64,000 bases of DNA from Chamaesiphon minutus PCC 6605 (GCF_000317145.1 NC_019697.1:3630385-3694384), one strand, 5' to 3'; positions 8,122 to 17,674 are shown, counted from the stretch's first letter. The notes: generated by a model from the sequence alone, not told the origin. Program-made: numbers and translations.

Positions 8122-9493
8122 CACGGCTAGCGCACCTCAAACCCTATTGACAAAGGGATTGCTGCTGAGGGCTTCTATTTGAGAAAGATCTGAGCTAGGG
8201 TAGGTACGAGCGTCCATCTAGCGATTACAGTGAAAGTAATGCCGACACAAGTAGAAAAGAAGAAGCAAAAAACTGAAACAGTCGGAGCGACGAATTTAGA
8301 CAGCCAAGAAATTACAAAGAAGTTTGGGCAATACTTTCAAGATATTAAAGATCCCAGAACCCAGAGGACGAGAGTACATCTACTCAAAGACATTATCACC
8401 ATTGCCATCTTGGCAGTAATCGCAGGAGCAAAAGGATGGGAGGATATGGAAGAGTATGGTGTGAATAAGCAAGAGTGGTTAAGTACATTTCTAGAGCTAC
8501 CAGGCGGAATCCCCAGCGCCGACACATTTAGAAGAGTATTTGAAAAAATCAATCCCAAAGAATTAGAGCAATGCTTTCGGCTGTGGGTGCAATCACTAAT
8601 TGAGCAACTAGGAGTGGAAGTAGTCGCCATTGATGGTAAAACCAACAGAGGTTCATACGACAGGGCATCTGGGGTCAAAGCGTTGCACATGGTGAGTGCA
8701 TGGGCGAGTGAGCATCGATTGGTCTTGGGACAAACAAAAGTCAGTGCTAAATCTAATGAAATCACAGCGATTCCCGCATTATTAGAATTGCTAGACATTC
8801 AAGGCTGTATCATCACTATCGATGCAATGGGCACGCAGAAATCGATGGCGACGAAGATTACTGGAGCAAATGCCGATTATGTGTTAAGCCTTAAGGATAA
8901 TCATCCAACACTACACCAACAAGTCAAAAGCTGGTTTGAGACAGCACAATCACAGGGGTTTAAAGGCGTAGATGTCAGTATTAGTCAGCGGGTGGAGAAA
9001 GGACATCATCGGATTGAAAACCGGAAAGTTTACACTGTCCCTGTTTCACAACTACCATTGCTGTATCAACAAGACCAGTGGAGTGGACTGCAAACAGTTG
9101 TGATGGTTGTACGCAAGTCTCAGTATTGGAACAAGACCACTCATGAAGTCCAATTTTACCTAACCAGTCTTCTCAGCGATGCCAACCGGATTGGTAGTGC
9201 GATTCGCCAGCACTGGGGGATTGAGAATTCTGTCCATTGGACATTAGATGTCACCTTTGATGAGGACAAATCTCGCATTCGTTCTCTCCACGGTCCGCAG
9301 AATTTTGCCGTGTTACGTCGCCTTGCACTTAATGCCTTAGAACGTGAGACATCTTTTCGGCGTAGTATTCGTCAAAAGTCCCGGCGAACCGCGATGAATG
9401 ACCGCTATATGCTTGCTGTCTTATCTGCGGCTGTTCCCACTTCCCATCCAAGCACATCCGCTTGTCAATAGGTTTTGAGATGCGCTAACCGTG
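8122..9493 (+). mobile_element. ISAs1-family insertion sequence, copy 1 (1372 bp)
   Basis: Ends are defined by imperfect terminal inverted repeats: left CACGGCTAGCGCACCTCAAA from 8122, right (complement) CACGGTTAGCGCATCTCAAA ending at 9493. A perfect 10-bp target duplication ACTGACCCTC lies at 8112-8121 and 9494-9503. One transposase gene fills the element. The second copy (32920-34291) has the same length and encodes an identical protein, so both are recent insertions and probably still mobile. Confidence 0.95.
8230..9471 (+). CDS. ISAs1-family transposase
   Basis: A 413-residue DDE transposase. The N-terminal associated domain (about 30-125, with IAILAVIAGAKGWEDMEEYG) precedes the catalytic core: D135 in VVAIDGKT, D198 in ITIDAMG, and E332 in HWGIENSVHWTLDVTF. 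The length is slightly above the roughly 370-380 usual for the family, owing to a charged N-terminal leader. Translation seems to start at the GTG at 8230; an ATG three codons later is an alternative. The protein is identical to the copy at 32942-34183. Confidence 0.95.
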   Translation: MKVMPTQVEKKKQKTETVGATNLDSQEITKKFGQYFQDIKDPRTQRTRVHLLKDIITIAILAVIAGAKGWEDMEEYGVNKQEWLSTFLELPGGIPSADTFRRVFEKINPKELEQCFRLWVQSLIEQLGVEVVAIDGKTNRGSYDRASGVKALHMVSAWASEHRLVLGQTKVSAKSNEITAIPALLELLDIQGCIITIDAMGTQKSMATKITGANADYVLSLKDNHPTLHQQVKSWFETAQSQGFKGVDVSISQRVEKGHHRIENRKVYTVPVSQLPLLYQQDQWSGLQTVVMVVRKSQYWNKTTHEVQFYLTSLLSDANRIGSAIRQHWGIENSVHWTLDVTFDEDKSRIRSLHGPQNFAVLRRLALNALERETSFRRSIRQKSRRTAMNDRYMLAVLSAAVPTSHPSTSACQ

Positions 9494-9558
9494 ACTGACC
9501 CTCGATCTGTTTGTTATAATTATCTATAGAATAAAGTAGCTGCTAGAAATTAGATCGA

Positions 9559-9981
9559 ATGACTCAATCGAACGACACACCCTTAGAAAGATTACCTCAA
9601 AGAATCGAGGATATTGCTGAATTATTGGCTCGATCGATTTCTGCATTCGACAGGAGGATGGAGCAGATGGAAATTCAAGCAACAACTGAGCGCGAACAAA
9701 GAGCCAGTGAATATGCGAAAATTCAGCAGTTAATCGCTGCTACCGCTCAAGCAAATGCGGAAAATACTCAGCAAATCTCCAAACTCATTGAAGTCGAACG
9801 TGCCAACGAACGCAGAACTAATTCCATCGCTAAATCGGTAATGGCAGTTACTTCTGATGTAAAAGATACTGTGGTTAGTGTCAAAGCGATCGCTCGTGCT
9901 TTAGAGAGACAAAATAGAGAACTTTCCGATGCTTTACGGCAACAAAGTCGTGATTTTTTTGATGCGCTGGAGCGTCATTAA
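9559..9981 (+). CDS. Small coiled-coil protein, hypothetical
   Basis: A 140-residue charged protein with long helical heptad stretches: an N-terminal segment around EDIAELLARSISAFDRRMEQ, a central E/Q/A-rich helix, and a C-terminal helix with repeated RQ/RE residues. There is no transmembrane segment and no cysteine. Organisation matches the coiled-coil protein at 7670-8074, suggesting divergent paralogues now separated by the ISAs1 element. The function is unknown. Confidence 0.7.
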   Translation: MTQSNDTPLERLPQRIEDIAELLARSISAFDRRMEQMEIQATTEREQRASEYAKIQQLIAATAQANAENTQQISKLIEVERANERRTNSIAKSVMAVTSDVKDTVVSVKAIARALERQNRELSDALRQQSRDFFDALERH

Positions 9982-10048
9982 GACCAGATCGATACATTAA
10001 TTAATCGATCGGATTGGGAAACACAGGAAGATGATTAGAAATCTAGAT

Positions 10049-10065
10049 GGTGGGCAGTGCCCACC
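10049..10065. repeat. GGTGGGCA-TGCCCACC hairpin
   Basis: A perfect short palindrome GGTGGGCAGTGCCCACC lies in the 303-bp gap between a coiled-coil gene and a YcxB-like gene. The same hairpin recurs at 14596-14614, and degenerate forms lie near 34471, 48853 and 55294. No U tract follows, so it is more likely a dispersed repeat than a terminator. Nothing else is recognisable in the gap. Confidence 0.7.
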
Positions 10066-10284
10066 CTACATCTCGTCAAGAAGTCGAACATCAATTGCTA
10101 ACTCTATCGCTTTTTACAGAAGTTTCTACAAGGTAATTTAATTCGGGTAGTTCGTCCGGCAAATTAATTATGATTCTTTTTGGAGCGAGCGTAAACACGA
10201 TCTAAAACTTTCGCTTCGTCTATGTTTGGCTTGCGATCAGTACCCATCCTACATCTCTAACAATTAATCATTTTATCTTCCTTT

Positions 10285-10833
10285 ATGAGATTTGAGTACC
10301 TCCTTAAATTGAATGATTTACAAGAAGCATCTGACGTTTCTTCCATATACTCCCCAGTAAAAGTAGTCAAATCCGTAAAAAATATATTGATTGCATATGG
10401 TATTTTATTTTTAATCTTTATATTAATATTATTATCAAAAGGAAATGGTGTTCCTCCAAAAGCTTGGACTGTTCTTGTTTTCAATTTCTTGATTCTATCC
10501 GTAGCCTCTTGTGCAGTAGCTTGTATTCTTGTCTTACAAAATCGTTTTTTAGTGAAGAGAGCGTGGAATAATTCAACAGATGACTTCAAACATGAAATTT
10601 GTGTTGAGACAAATGAGATAGGAATTAAAATCATAACTGCTCGATCCGAATCAATAATGCAGTATTCTGTTTATACCTATTGGCAAGAAACTTCAAGCTT
10701 ATTTATTATTTATTATCAAGATGGCAGCTTGTATAACATAATACCTAAGACAGCTTTTAGTGATGAAGATAGAGTTAGTGAATTTCGTCAATTATTAATA
10801 GCAAATATACCTAGCAAGCGGAAAAAAGGGTGA
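10285..10833 (+). CDS. YcxB-like membrane protein
   Basis: A 182-residue protein with two adjacent transmembrane helices (about 32-53 and 60-85). A C-terminal soluble domain contains SVYTYWQETSSLFIIYYQDG, then IIPKTAF and EFRQLL. This order (membrane hairpin, then a small beta domain ending in a PK-AF motif) matches the YcxB-like family, whose role is unknown. Codon use is more AT-rich than in its neighbours (long A/T runs), so horizontal acquisition is possible. The start is the ATG at 10285. Confidence 0.75.
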   Translation: MRFEYLLKLNDLQEASDVSSIYSPVKVVKSVKNILIAYGILFLIFILILLSKGNGVPPKAWTVLVFNFLILSVASCAVACILVLQNRFLVKRAWNNSTDDFKHEICVETNEIGIKIITARSESIMQYSVYTYWQETSSLFIIYYQDGSLYNIIPKTAFSDEDRVSEFRQLLIANIPSKRKKG

Positions 10834-10939
10834 ATTTTTGTATAGATATGGCGTAGGTGAGGCAATGTGCATCATCTATACTCTTGGCGATTTTCGTCGA
10901 AAAATATTTGAATATAGCTACTGATATTCGTAGCTAATC

Positions 10940-11030
10940 ACATGCAATCCGTTATCACTGGGGAGGGCGGGTTTGATTCAGATTATTAGAATTATCCGTA
11001 GCTTATCTCATAAACCCGCCCCTACAGATT
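10940..11030. repeat. GGGCGGGTTT...AAACCCGCCC inverted-repeat element, copy A
   Basis: Outer arms GGGGAGGGCGGGTTTGA and TAAACCCGCCCCTACAG enclose about 35 bp of unrelated sequence. It is preceded by ACATGCAATCCGTTAT, which is shared with copy C (14401). It lies immediately upstream of polA. No ORF is present, so it is a MITE- or REP-like repeat. Confidence 0.8.
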
Positions 11031-11065
11031 GTGTATAATTTAATTAGGTTAATCAACTCGATCGT

Positions 11066-13993
11066 ATGTCTCAAACTCCCCTACTAATCCTCGTTGATGG
11101 ACATTCCTTGGCTTACCGTTCCTACTTTGCCTATGCCAAAAGTAAGAGCGGTGGCTTGATGACTTCGGCGGGAGTACCGACGAGTATTTGTTTTGGATTT
11201 GTCAAGGCTTTGGTTGAGATTATTAATAGTCAAAAGCCGGATTCGATGGCGATCGCGTTTGACTTACGCGCGCCAACATTCAGACATGAAGCTGATGACA
11301 ATTATAAAGCAGATCGAGTGGAAACTCCTGAAGATTTCACGATCGACATTCAAAACCTATATCAACTATTGACGGCGTTAAATTTACCGACGATTACGGC
11401 GGTGGGATTTGAGGCGGATGATGTATTGGGGACACTGGCGGGGAGAGCTAGCCGCGAGGGTTATCAGGTGAAGATCTTATCTGGCGATAAGGATATGTTT
11501 CAACTGGTGAGCGATCGCGATCGAGTGAGCGTGTTGTATCTATCCTCAGCTTACTCGCAAAGTGGGGCATCTGTAACTGAGATGAACGAGCAGGCTGTAT
11601 TTGATAAGATGGGCGTGACTGCGGCGCAGATTATCGACTATAAGGCGTTGTGTGGGGATAAGTCGGATAGCATTCCTGGCGTGCGGGGAATTGGCGATAA
11701 AACGGCAGTGAAATTGTTGAATGAATATGGAGATCTGGCGACTATTTACGAGCGCGTAGAGGAGATTCTAGGCGCGAATGGGAAGAAGTTGATCGCGGGT
11801 AAGGATGATGCTACTCATTCTCAGTATTTGGCGAAAATTATTACTGATGTGCCGCTAGAAATTGAGTTGCCAGAGACGAAATTAACTGGGTTTGATTTTC
11901 AGCAGGTGCAGCCAATATTACAAACATTGGAACTGCATCGGTTTAGTAAAGATATCGAGAAACTGCAAGAAGCTTTTGGTGGTGCTGCGGCTCCAACTCC
12001 TGAGAGTATTAATAGTCCCCACGAGCCAGTGCGTGAGATTGTTACACCGCAGGGATCGATTGTCACTGATGATGGTGGTGACGATATGTGGTTTTTTAGT
12101 GCTGAGGATACCGACAAGTTTCAACTTAGCAAGCTATCGCCGATTCAACCACAAATTATCGATACTGAAGCCAAATTACAAGCTTTAATAACCAATCTTC
12201 AGCAACATACAGATCCAGATCGTCCCGTTGCATGGGATACGGAAACTACTGATTTAGAACCGCGCAATGCGGAATTAGTCGGGATTGGTTGTTGTTGGGG
12301 TGCGGAACCTGACACGATGGCATATATTCCGATCGGGCACGAATCGGGAGATAATTTAGCTCTAGAATTAGTCCTCACAAATCTCAAGCCGATCCTCGAA
12401 GCTGCGATATATCCGAAGGTATTGCAGAATGCAAAATTCGATCGATTGGTATTTAAAAACCAAGGCATCAACCTCGCAGGTGTTGTTTTCGATACGATGT
12501 TGGCGAGCTACGTCATCAATCCCGACAATAGCCACAACCTCACCGATTTATCCAGCCGCTATCTGAGCATCGTCCCCCAGAGCTACGAAGATCTGGTACC
12601 GAAAGGAAAAACTATTGCCAATATTAGCATCCCTGCCGTGGCGGAATATTGCGGGATGGATGTCTGGGGTACCTACCGCCTCTACGACATCCTCAAAGCC
12701 GAATTAGCCGCCGCACCGAAGTTACTCGCACTGTTGCAAGAGATCGAATTACCCCTCGAACCGATTCTTGCCAATATGGAAGATCGGGGGATTAATATCG
12801 ATGCTGAATATCTAAAAACACTCTCGAACGTTTTAGCTGAAGACTTAGCCAAAATCGAAGAGCAAACCTACGTCCTCGCAGGCGAAAAATTCAACATCGG
12901 TTCGCCCAAACAATTGGGACATATCTTATTTGAAAAACTCGAATTAGACACCAAAGGTATCCGTAAAACTCAATCTGGCTACTCCACCGATGTCAATACC
13001 TTGGAGAAATTGCAAGGCAAACATGAAGTCGTCGATCTGATTTTACAACACCGCACATTTTCCAAACTCAAATCTACCTACGTCGATGCCCTTCCCGCAT
13101 TAATCCACCCCAAAACAGGTAGAGTTCACACCGATTTCAATCAAGCCGTTACCAGCACGGGAAGACTTTCATCCTCCAATCCCAACCTCCAAAATATCCC
13201 GATTCGTACCGAATTTAGCCGCCAAATTCGCCGCGCCTTTGTCCCCGCACCTGGCTGGCTGCTCGCAGCAGTTGATTACTCCCAAATCGAACTCCGCATC
13301 CTCGCCCATCTGAGTCAAGAACCCGTTTTAATTACTGCTTACAACCAAAACGAAGATATCCACACCGTCACCGCCAAACTCTTATTTGAAAGCGATACCG
13401 TCACCAGCGAACAACGCCGGATGGGTAAGATCATTAACTTCGGCGTAGTTTATGGCATGGGTGCGGCAAGATTCGGGCGAGAAACTGGCATAAAAGCCAG
13501 CGAAGCTAAAATCTTCATCGATAAGTTTTACGATCGATATCCAGGCATTTTTGACTATTTAGAGCGCGTGAAACGAGAAGCGATCGCGTTAGGATATGTG
13601 GAAACTGTCTGCGGACGGCGGCGGTATTTTAAGTTTGAAAGTGGTAAATTGCGTGGTTTAAAAGGTAGCGATCCAAATAGTATCGATCTGGATAATCTCG
13701 GCAATCTCGGACAAGTAGATGCGGGACATTTACGCGCGGCGGCGAATGCCCCGATTCAGGGTTCGAGTGCGGATATTATTAAGTTAGCGATGATTGAAAT
13801 CGATAAGTTATTGGAGCCATATCAAGCGAAAATGTTGTTGCAAGTACATGATGAATTGGTGTTGGAAGTTCCGCAGGATGAGTGGGAGGAGTTGCAACCG
13901 AAAATTAAGGCGACGATGGAGAGTGCGATCGATTTGAGTGTGCCGATGGTGGCGGAGATTGGTAGTGGGGCTAATTGGATGGATGCGAAATAG
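11066..13993 (+). CDS. polA: DNA polymerase I
   Basis: A 975-residue three-domain polymerase for Okazaki fragment processing and repair. The 5'-3' exonuclease domain covers about residues 1-295 (ILVDGHSLAYRS, FEADDVLG, GIGDKTA). The central 3'-5' exonuclease domain keeps its motifs (AWDTETTDLEP, LQNAKFDRLVF, CGMDVWGTYRL), so proofreading is expected, unlike Taq-type enzymes. Polymerase motif A is DYSQIELRILAHLS, motif B RRMGKIINFGVVYG and motif C QVHDELVLEVP. An acidic linker of about 60 residues lies between the first two domains. The gene is flanked on both sides by GGGCGGGTTT repeats and stands alone. Confidence 0.97.
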   Translation: MSQTPLLILVDGHSLAYRSYFAYAKSKSGGLMTSAGVPTSICFGFVKALVEIINSQKPDSMAIAFDLRAPTFRHEADDNYKADRVETPEDFTIDIQNLYQLLTALNLPTITAVGFEADDVLGTLAGRASREGYQVKILSGDKDMFQLVSDRDRVSVLYLSSAYSQSGASVTEMNEQAVFDKMGVTAAQIIDYKALCGDKSDSIPGVRGIGDKTAVKLLNEYGDLATIYERVEEILGANGKKLIAGKDDATHSQYLAKIITDVPLEIELPETKLTGFDFQQVQPILQTLELHRFSKDIEKLQEAFGGAAAPTPESINSPHEPVREIVTPQGSIVTDDGGDDMWFFSAEDTDKFQLSKLSPIQPQIIDTEAKLQALITNLQQHTDPDRPVAWDTETTDLEPRNAELVGIGCCWGAEPDTMAYIPIGHESGDNLALELVLTNLKPILEAAIYPKVLQNAKFDRLVFKNQGINLAGVVFDTMLASYVINPDNSHNLTDLSSRYLSIVPQSYEDLVPKGKTIANISIPAVAEYCGMDVWGTYRLYDILKAELAAAPKLLALLQEIELPLEPILANMEDRGINIDAEYLKTLSNVLAEDLAKIEEQTYVLAGEKFNIGSPKQLGHILFEKLELDTKGIRKTQSGYSTDVNTLEKLQGKHEVVDLILQHRTFSKLKSTYVDALPALIHPKTGRVHTDFNQAVTSTGRLSSSNPNLQNIPIRTEFSRQIRRAFVPAPGWLLAAVDYSQIELRILAHLSQEPVLITAYNQNEDIHTVTAKLLFESDTVTSEQRRMGKIINFGVVYGMGAARFGRETGIKASEAKIFIDKFYDRYPGIFDYLERVKREAIALGYVETVCGRRRYFKFESGKLRGLKGSDPNSIDLDNLGNLGQVDAGHLRAAANAPIQGSSADIIKLAMIEIDKLLEPYQAKMLLQVHDELVLEVPQDEWEELQPKIKATMESAIDLSVPMVAEIGSGANWMDAK

Positions 13994-14275
13994 TAATACA
14001 AATAAAAACTGGATATGTCTAAAACAGCTTTTGCTTTTATTTCTATAATCCAGCCAATTTAAGTCTTCGTCAAAGTGTCTTGGCAAGGATTAGCTGGTTG
14101 TTAGCTAGAATCGAATTACCGATCTGGATTAATAGTCTAATTGCCATTACTAAACTCTGCAACGCTCTAGTTAGTTGTAATAATTATATTATTGGTAAAT
14201 CAGTAGGTTATTATATGCCCTGACATTATAGAAATGTCGATTAGATTGAATATATCAAAATTCAACCACACAAAT

Positions 14276-14346
14276 TCGTAGGGGCGGGTTTATGTAAATA
14301 ATCATCGATCGATTCCAGAAATCTCAACCAAACCCGCCCATCCACA
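14276..14346. repeat. GGGCGGGTTT inverted-repeat element, copy B
   Basis: TCGTAGGGGCGGGTTTATG at the left and AAACCCGCCCATCC at the right enclose about 38 bp. Its arms have the orientation opposite to copies A and C (GTAGGGG outermost on the left). It lies in the polA-GTPase convergent gap. Confidence 0.75.
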
Positions 14347-14400
14347 CCAGCAATTTACAAGTCGATTTTGAAGGTTTGTAATCGGGATTCGTGAGGGATG

Positions 14401-14495
14401 ACATGCGATTCGTTATTTGTGGGGAGGGCGGGTTTGAATGAAATATTTAGTACGATCGATATGGATAGCATAAACCCGCCCCCTACAGATCTTGG
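14401..14495. repeat. GGGCGGGTTT inverted-repeat element, copy C
   Basis: It begins ACATGCGATTCGTTATTTGT, then GGGGAGGGCGGGTTTGA, and ends TAAACCCGCCCCCTACAG. It is closely related to copy A over the leader and both arms; only the centre differs. Confidence 0.8.
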
Positions 14496-14592
14496 ATGAT
14501 TTTTATCGATTTAATCTAATTTAGATAATGATAATTTAATGTACAATCAATATCCCAGCTGAAAAGGATAATTTACTTTGAGTCGCAATAAA

Positions 14593-14617
14593 AAATGGTG
14601 GGCATTGCCCACCATTT
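14593..14617. terminator. Probable bidirectional terminator between polA and a COG0523 gene
   Basis: The perfect palindrome AAATGGTGGGC-ATT-GCCCACCATTT is flanked by an A run on the left and TTTTAA on the right, in the gap between two convergent genes. The stem is shared with the GGTGGGCA repeat hairpins. Confidence 0.65.
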
Positions 14618-14697
14618 TAAACACATTTACAATGAGGATAATAAATAATTAACCCGTTCTTACATTGTAAGAAATTATTTGTTTTTAATCCCAATCT

Positions 14698-15843
14698 CTA
14701 TCTGCCAAAACCTTTGCCAACGGTTATTTTAGGAGTAGTCAAACATTTTTCTAACTGCTCGATAATCTTATCTCGATCTAGATCTTGGCCGATGAGGACA
14801 AACTTAGTTTGAGGTTGACCTTTCCACTGTTCGTCATCGATCGAGAACCGTTTACCACAGAGGTGAAATACATGACATTTATCGCTTTCATCGAACCATA
14901 AAAATCCTTTGGCGCGGAAGATATTTACAGTCAATTGATTGTCTAAGAAATGCTGAAACTTCCGCAATAGAAATGGTCGATCGCTGACGAATGATAATGA
15001 AGTAAAACCATCATTCTCTAAATGATGTGAATGGTCGTGATGATGGTCGTGTCCGTGGTGGTCGTGTTCGCATTTACCATGGTCGTGGTCGCAATTGGTA
15101 TGGTCTTCCGCATGTGCATGGTCGTGACTGTGGTCGTGTGCGTGGTCGTGATGATGATGTTCGTCATGACTATCTGGTGTATCCAGATATTTATCTGACT
15201 CGAATAAACCGACACTGAGAATCATCGGTAATGACACTTGCGATTTTTTAGTCCGAATAATTCTCGCGCCTTCTTTCATATCACGAAGGCGGACTTCTAA
15301 TAAATCTACATCTGCTTCATCGACTAGATCGGTCTTATTGAGAAGAATGATATCGCCATAGGTAATTTGACTTTGGGCAGCTTCGCTATTGAATAGATCG
15401 AGACTGAAATTAGCTGCATCGACTAAAGTAATAATCGAATCGAGTCTGGTAATATCGCGCAACTCCGTACCCAAAAACGTTAGTGCAACTGGTAAAGGAT
15501 CGGCCAAACCTGTAGTTTCAACTACCAAATAATCGATCTGTTCCGATCGAGCCAAGACTTTATGGACGGCTTTGACTAAATCTTCATTAATCGTGCAGCA
15601 AATACAACCATTATTTAGCTCTACCATATCCTCGCCTGTGGCGACAATCAGCTCGTTATCGATACCGATTTCGCCAAACTCATTAACGAGCACCGCCGTT
15701 TTGATGCCTTGTTGATTTTGGAGGATATGATTGAGTAGAGTAGTCTTGCCACTACCGAGAAATCCCGTGATAATCGTTACAGGTACTAACTTCTGGTCTA
15801 CATTAATGATTTCGAGAGTTGGAGCGATCGTAGTTGATGTCAT
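14698..15843 (-). CDS. COG0523 / CobW-family GTPase with histidine-rich metal-binding region
   Basis: A 381-residue G3E-family GTPase, probably a cytosolic metal chaperone. Walker A is GFLGSGKTTLL (27-37). CICC (C80, C82, C83) is the family metal-binding motif. The NKTD guanine motif follows near residue 170. A dense His/Asp region covers about 220-275. The C-terminal CobW domain is about 280-378. The CxCC motif with a histidine-rich loop is typical of zinc-linked members rather than of cobalamin CobW. No cobalamin gene is nearby, and I found no convincing Zur operator upstream. The specific metal is inference. Confidence 0.9.
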   Translation of the reverse strand: MTSTTIAPTLEIINVDQKLVPVTIITGFLGSGKTTLLNHILQNQQGIKTAVLVNEFGEIGIDNELIVATGEDMVELNNGCICCTINEDLVKAVHKVLARSEQIDYLVVETTGLADPLPVALTFLGTELRDITRLDSIITLVDAANFSLDLFNSEAAQSQITYGDIILLNKTDLVDEADVDLLEVRLRDMKEGARIIRTKKSQVSLPMILSVGLFESDKYLDTPDSHDEHHHHDHAHDHSHDHAHAEDHTNCDHDHGKCEHDHHGHDHHHDHSHHLENDGFTSLSFVSDRPFLLRKFQHFLDNQLTVNIFRAKGFLWFDESDKCHVFHLCGKRFSIDDEQWKGQPQTKFVLIGQDLDRDKIIEQLEKCLTTPKITVGKGFGR

Positions 15844-15960
15844 AAAAATTCACGGTGAGATGATATAGAAATTCGCAGTCAATAGATGGCAAAATTAGAT
15901 ATAGAGCGATAGCATTTCGCTGTTTGTATAGCTGTTGCCTTAGAAAACCAATAAAGAATA

Positions 15961-16033
15961 GTCTCTCGTTGGCGTAGCTTCTGTCTTGTCTTGATTCGCT
16001 AAACCCTCGGCAAAGCCGAGGAGCGCGAATCGC
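15961..16033. repeat. Hairpin repeat with CGTTGGCGTAGC and TGTCTTGTC words
   Basis: CGTTGGCGTAGCTTCTGTC is followed by a nested hairpin: GATTCGC...GCGAATC enclosing CCTCGG-CAAAG-CCGAGG. The TGTCTTGTC lead-in also precedes the hairpin at 27594. It sits between the divergent GTPase and cysS genes. An open frame from 16046 into cysS is not believed. Confidence 0.7.
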
Positions 16034-16161
16034 TGACTGAAACACATGCGGAGGATAGCTCTACGTGATTTCAGTCGCTCCCCTGAAGAATCGCCAGCCA
16101 ATAGCCATTTTAACCTTTATTTAGGCTTTGATTCCCCCAACTCCTGCCTCTCTATTCCCAC

Positions 16162-16189
16162 CTCCCAACTCCCAACTCCCAACTTCTCT
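16162..16189. repeat. CTCCCAA heptamer array abutting the cysS start
   Basis: CTCCCAA occurs three times (16162-16182), then CTTCTCT, and the ATG of cysS follows at once in the same seven-base phase. There is no purine-rich ribosome site in the last 20 bases. Confidence 0.85.
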
Positions 16190-17674
16190 ATGAGCCTAAC
16201 CATATACAACACCCTCTCCAGAACCAAAGAGCCGTTCCAAACCTTGACACCGAACCAGGTGAAAATGTACTGCTGCGGGGTGACTGTATACGACTACTGC
16301 CATCTCGGTCACGCTCGATCGTATATTGTCTGGGATACCGTCCGTCGCTATCTGCAATGGCGCGGCTATGAAGTGCAATACGTCCAAAATTTTACCGATA
16401 TCGACGACAAAATCCTCAAACGCGCCGATGTCGAACAAAGTTCGATGACAGCAGTTGCCGAAAAATATACCGATGCCTATTTTGAAGATCTCCATCGCCT
16501 GAACGTCCGTGACGCCGATAGCTATCCCCTCGCCACCAAACACATCCAAGAAATTCAAGATTTGATTGGCGATCTCGAACGCAAAGGCTTTGCCTACGCC
16601 GTAGACGGCGATGTCTACTTCCGCGTCCGCAAAGATGATGACTATGGCAAACTCTCCAAACGCAACCTCGACGATCTTCGTGCAGGCGCAGGCGAACGCA
16701 TCGAAGCCGCAGATCCCGACCAAATTAAGAAAGAAGATCCCTTCGACTTTGCCCTCTGGAAGACCGCAAAACCGGGCGAACCCTCCTGGGAATCTCCCTG
16801 GGGAAATGGTCGCCCAGGCTGGCATATAGAATGCTCTGCGATGATCCAAAAACAGTTGGGCGAAACGATCGATATCCATTGCGGCGGCGGCGATCTCGTC
16901 TTTCCCCATCATGAAAATGAAATCGCCCAATCAGAATGCGCTCACGATCGACCGTTATCCACCTACTGGATGCACAATGGGATGGTCAAACTCAGCGGTG
17001 AAAAAATGTCCAAATCCTTGGGCAACTTTATCACGATCCGCAAATTACTCGATGATTATCGCGATGCAAACGACAACCAAATCGATCCGATGACGGTACG
17101 ACTATTCGTCCTCACCGCGCAATATCGCAAACCGATGGATTTTAGCGATGCCTCGATTACCGCCGCCGGACAAAGCTGGCAGACAATCAAAGATGGCTTG
17201 TTATTTGGTTATGAATATGGCCAAAAATTAGGCTGGGATAATTTAGATCTTGTGCGATCGACCCAATCTACTACCATCGCAGAAGTAGACAGATTTCGGA
17301 CAGCAGTGGACGATGATTTTAACTTTGCTGAAGGTTTAGTTATCTTATTTGAACTAGCCAAAGAATTACGAAAAGTCGGTAATATTATCGCCCATGACAG
17401 CGAACAAACAGTAGATCCCAATCTGCTCAAAGACAAGTGGCAAACATTAATTGAATTAGCAGGAGTATTAGGTTTGGAAGTCAATCCCGACGAATTAAAA
17501 GCACCAACTAGTGGCTTGAGCGACGAACAGATCGAATCACTACTAGCCGAACGCCAAATCGCCAGAGCGAATAAGGATTTTGCCACCAGCGATCGCATCC
17601 GCGCTCAATTGACAGAAGAGAAGATTGTCGTAATTGATAAAGCTGGAGTTCCCAGCACTTGGTATCGAGGGTAA
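16190..17674 (+). CDS. cysS: Cysteine--tRNA ligase
   Basis: A 494-residue class I synthetase that charges tRNA-Cys in the cytosol. The zinc-site cysteine is in MYCCGVTVYD, the HIGH-type motif is HLGHARSY, the zinc ligands WHIECS and HHENEIAQSE are present, and KMSKS occurs in GEKMSKSLGNF. A C-terminal DALR helical domain holds LAERQIARANKDFATSD. The ATG at 16190 is chosen because the protein there begins MSLTIYNTLSRTKEPF, the normal family N-terminus. The open frame 48 codons upstream runs through repeats. The gene converges on gcvP across a perfect palindrome. Confidence 0.96.
   Translation: MSLTIYNTLSRTKEPFQTLTPNQVKMYCCGVTVYDYCHLGHARSYIVWDTVRRYLQWRGYEVQYVQNFTDIDDKILKRADVEQSSMTAVAEKYTDAYFEDLHRLNVRDADSYPLATKHIQEIQDLIGDLERKGFAYAVDGDVYFRVRKDDDYGKLSKRNLDDLRAGAGERIEAADPDQIKKEDPFDFALWKTAKPGEPSWESPWGNGRPGWHIECSAMIQKQLGETIDIHCGGGDLVFPHHENEIAQSECAHDRPLSTYWMHNGMVKLSGEKMSKSLGNFITIRKLLDDYRDANDNQIDPMTVRLFVLTAQYRKPMDFSDASITAAGQSWQTIKDGLLFGYEYGQKLGWDNLDLVRSTQSTTIAEVDRFRTAVDDDFNFAEGLVILFELAKELRKVGNIIAHDSEQTVDPNLLKDKWQTLIELAGVLGLEVNPDELKAPTSGLSDEQIESLLAERQIARANKDFATSDRIRAQLTEEKIVVIDKAGVPSTWYRG

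Noticed and set aside
8337-8798. 153-codon frame antisense to the ISAs1 transposase (also 33615-34076)
   Set aside because: Exact antisense of a conserved transposase; serine/threonine-rich shadow typical of reversed coding.
15018-15218. Low-complexity frames over the histidine-rich part of the COG0523 gene
   Set aside because: They are out-of-frame shadows of the CAC/GAC-rich coding sequence.
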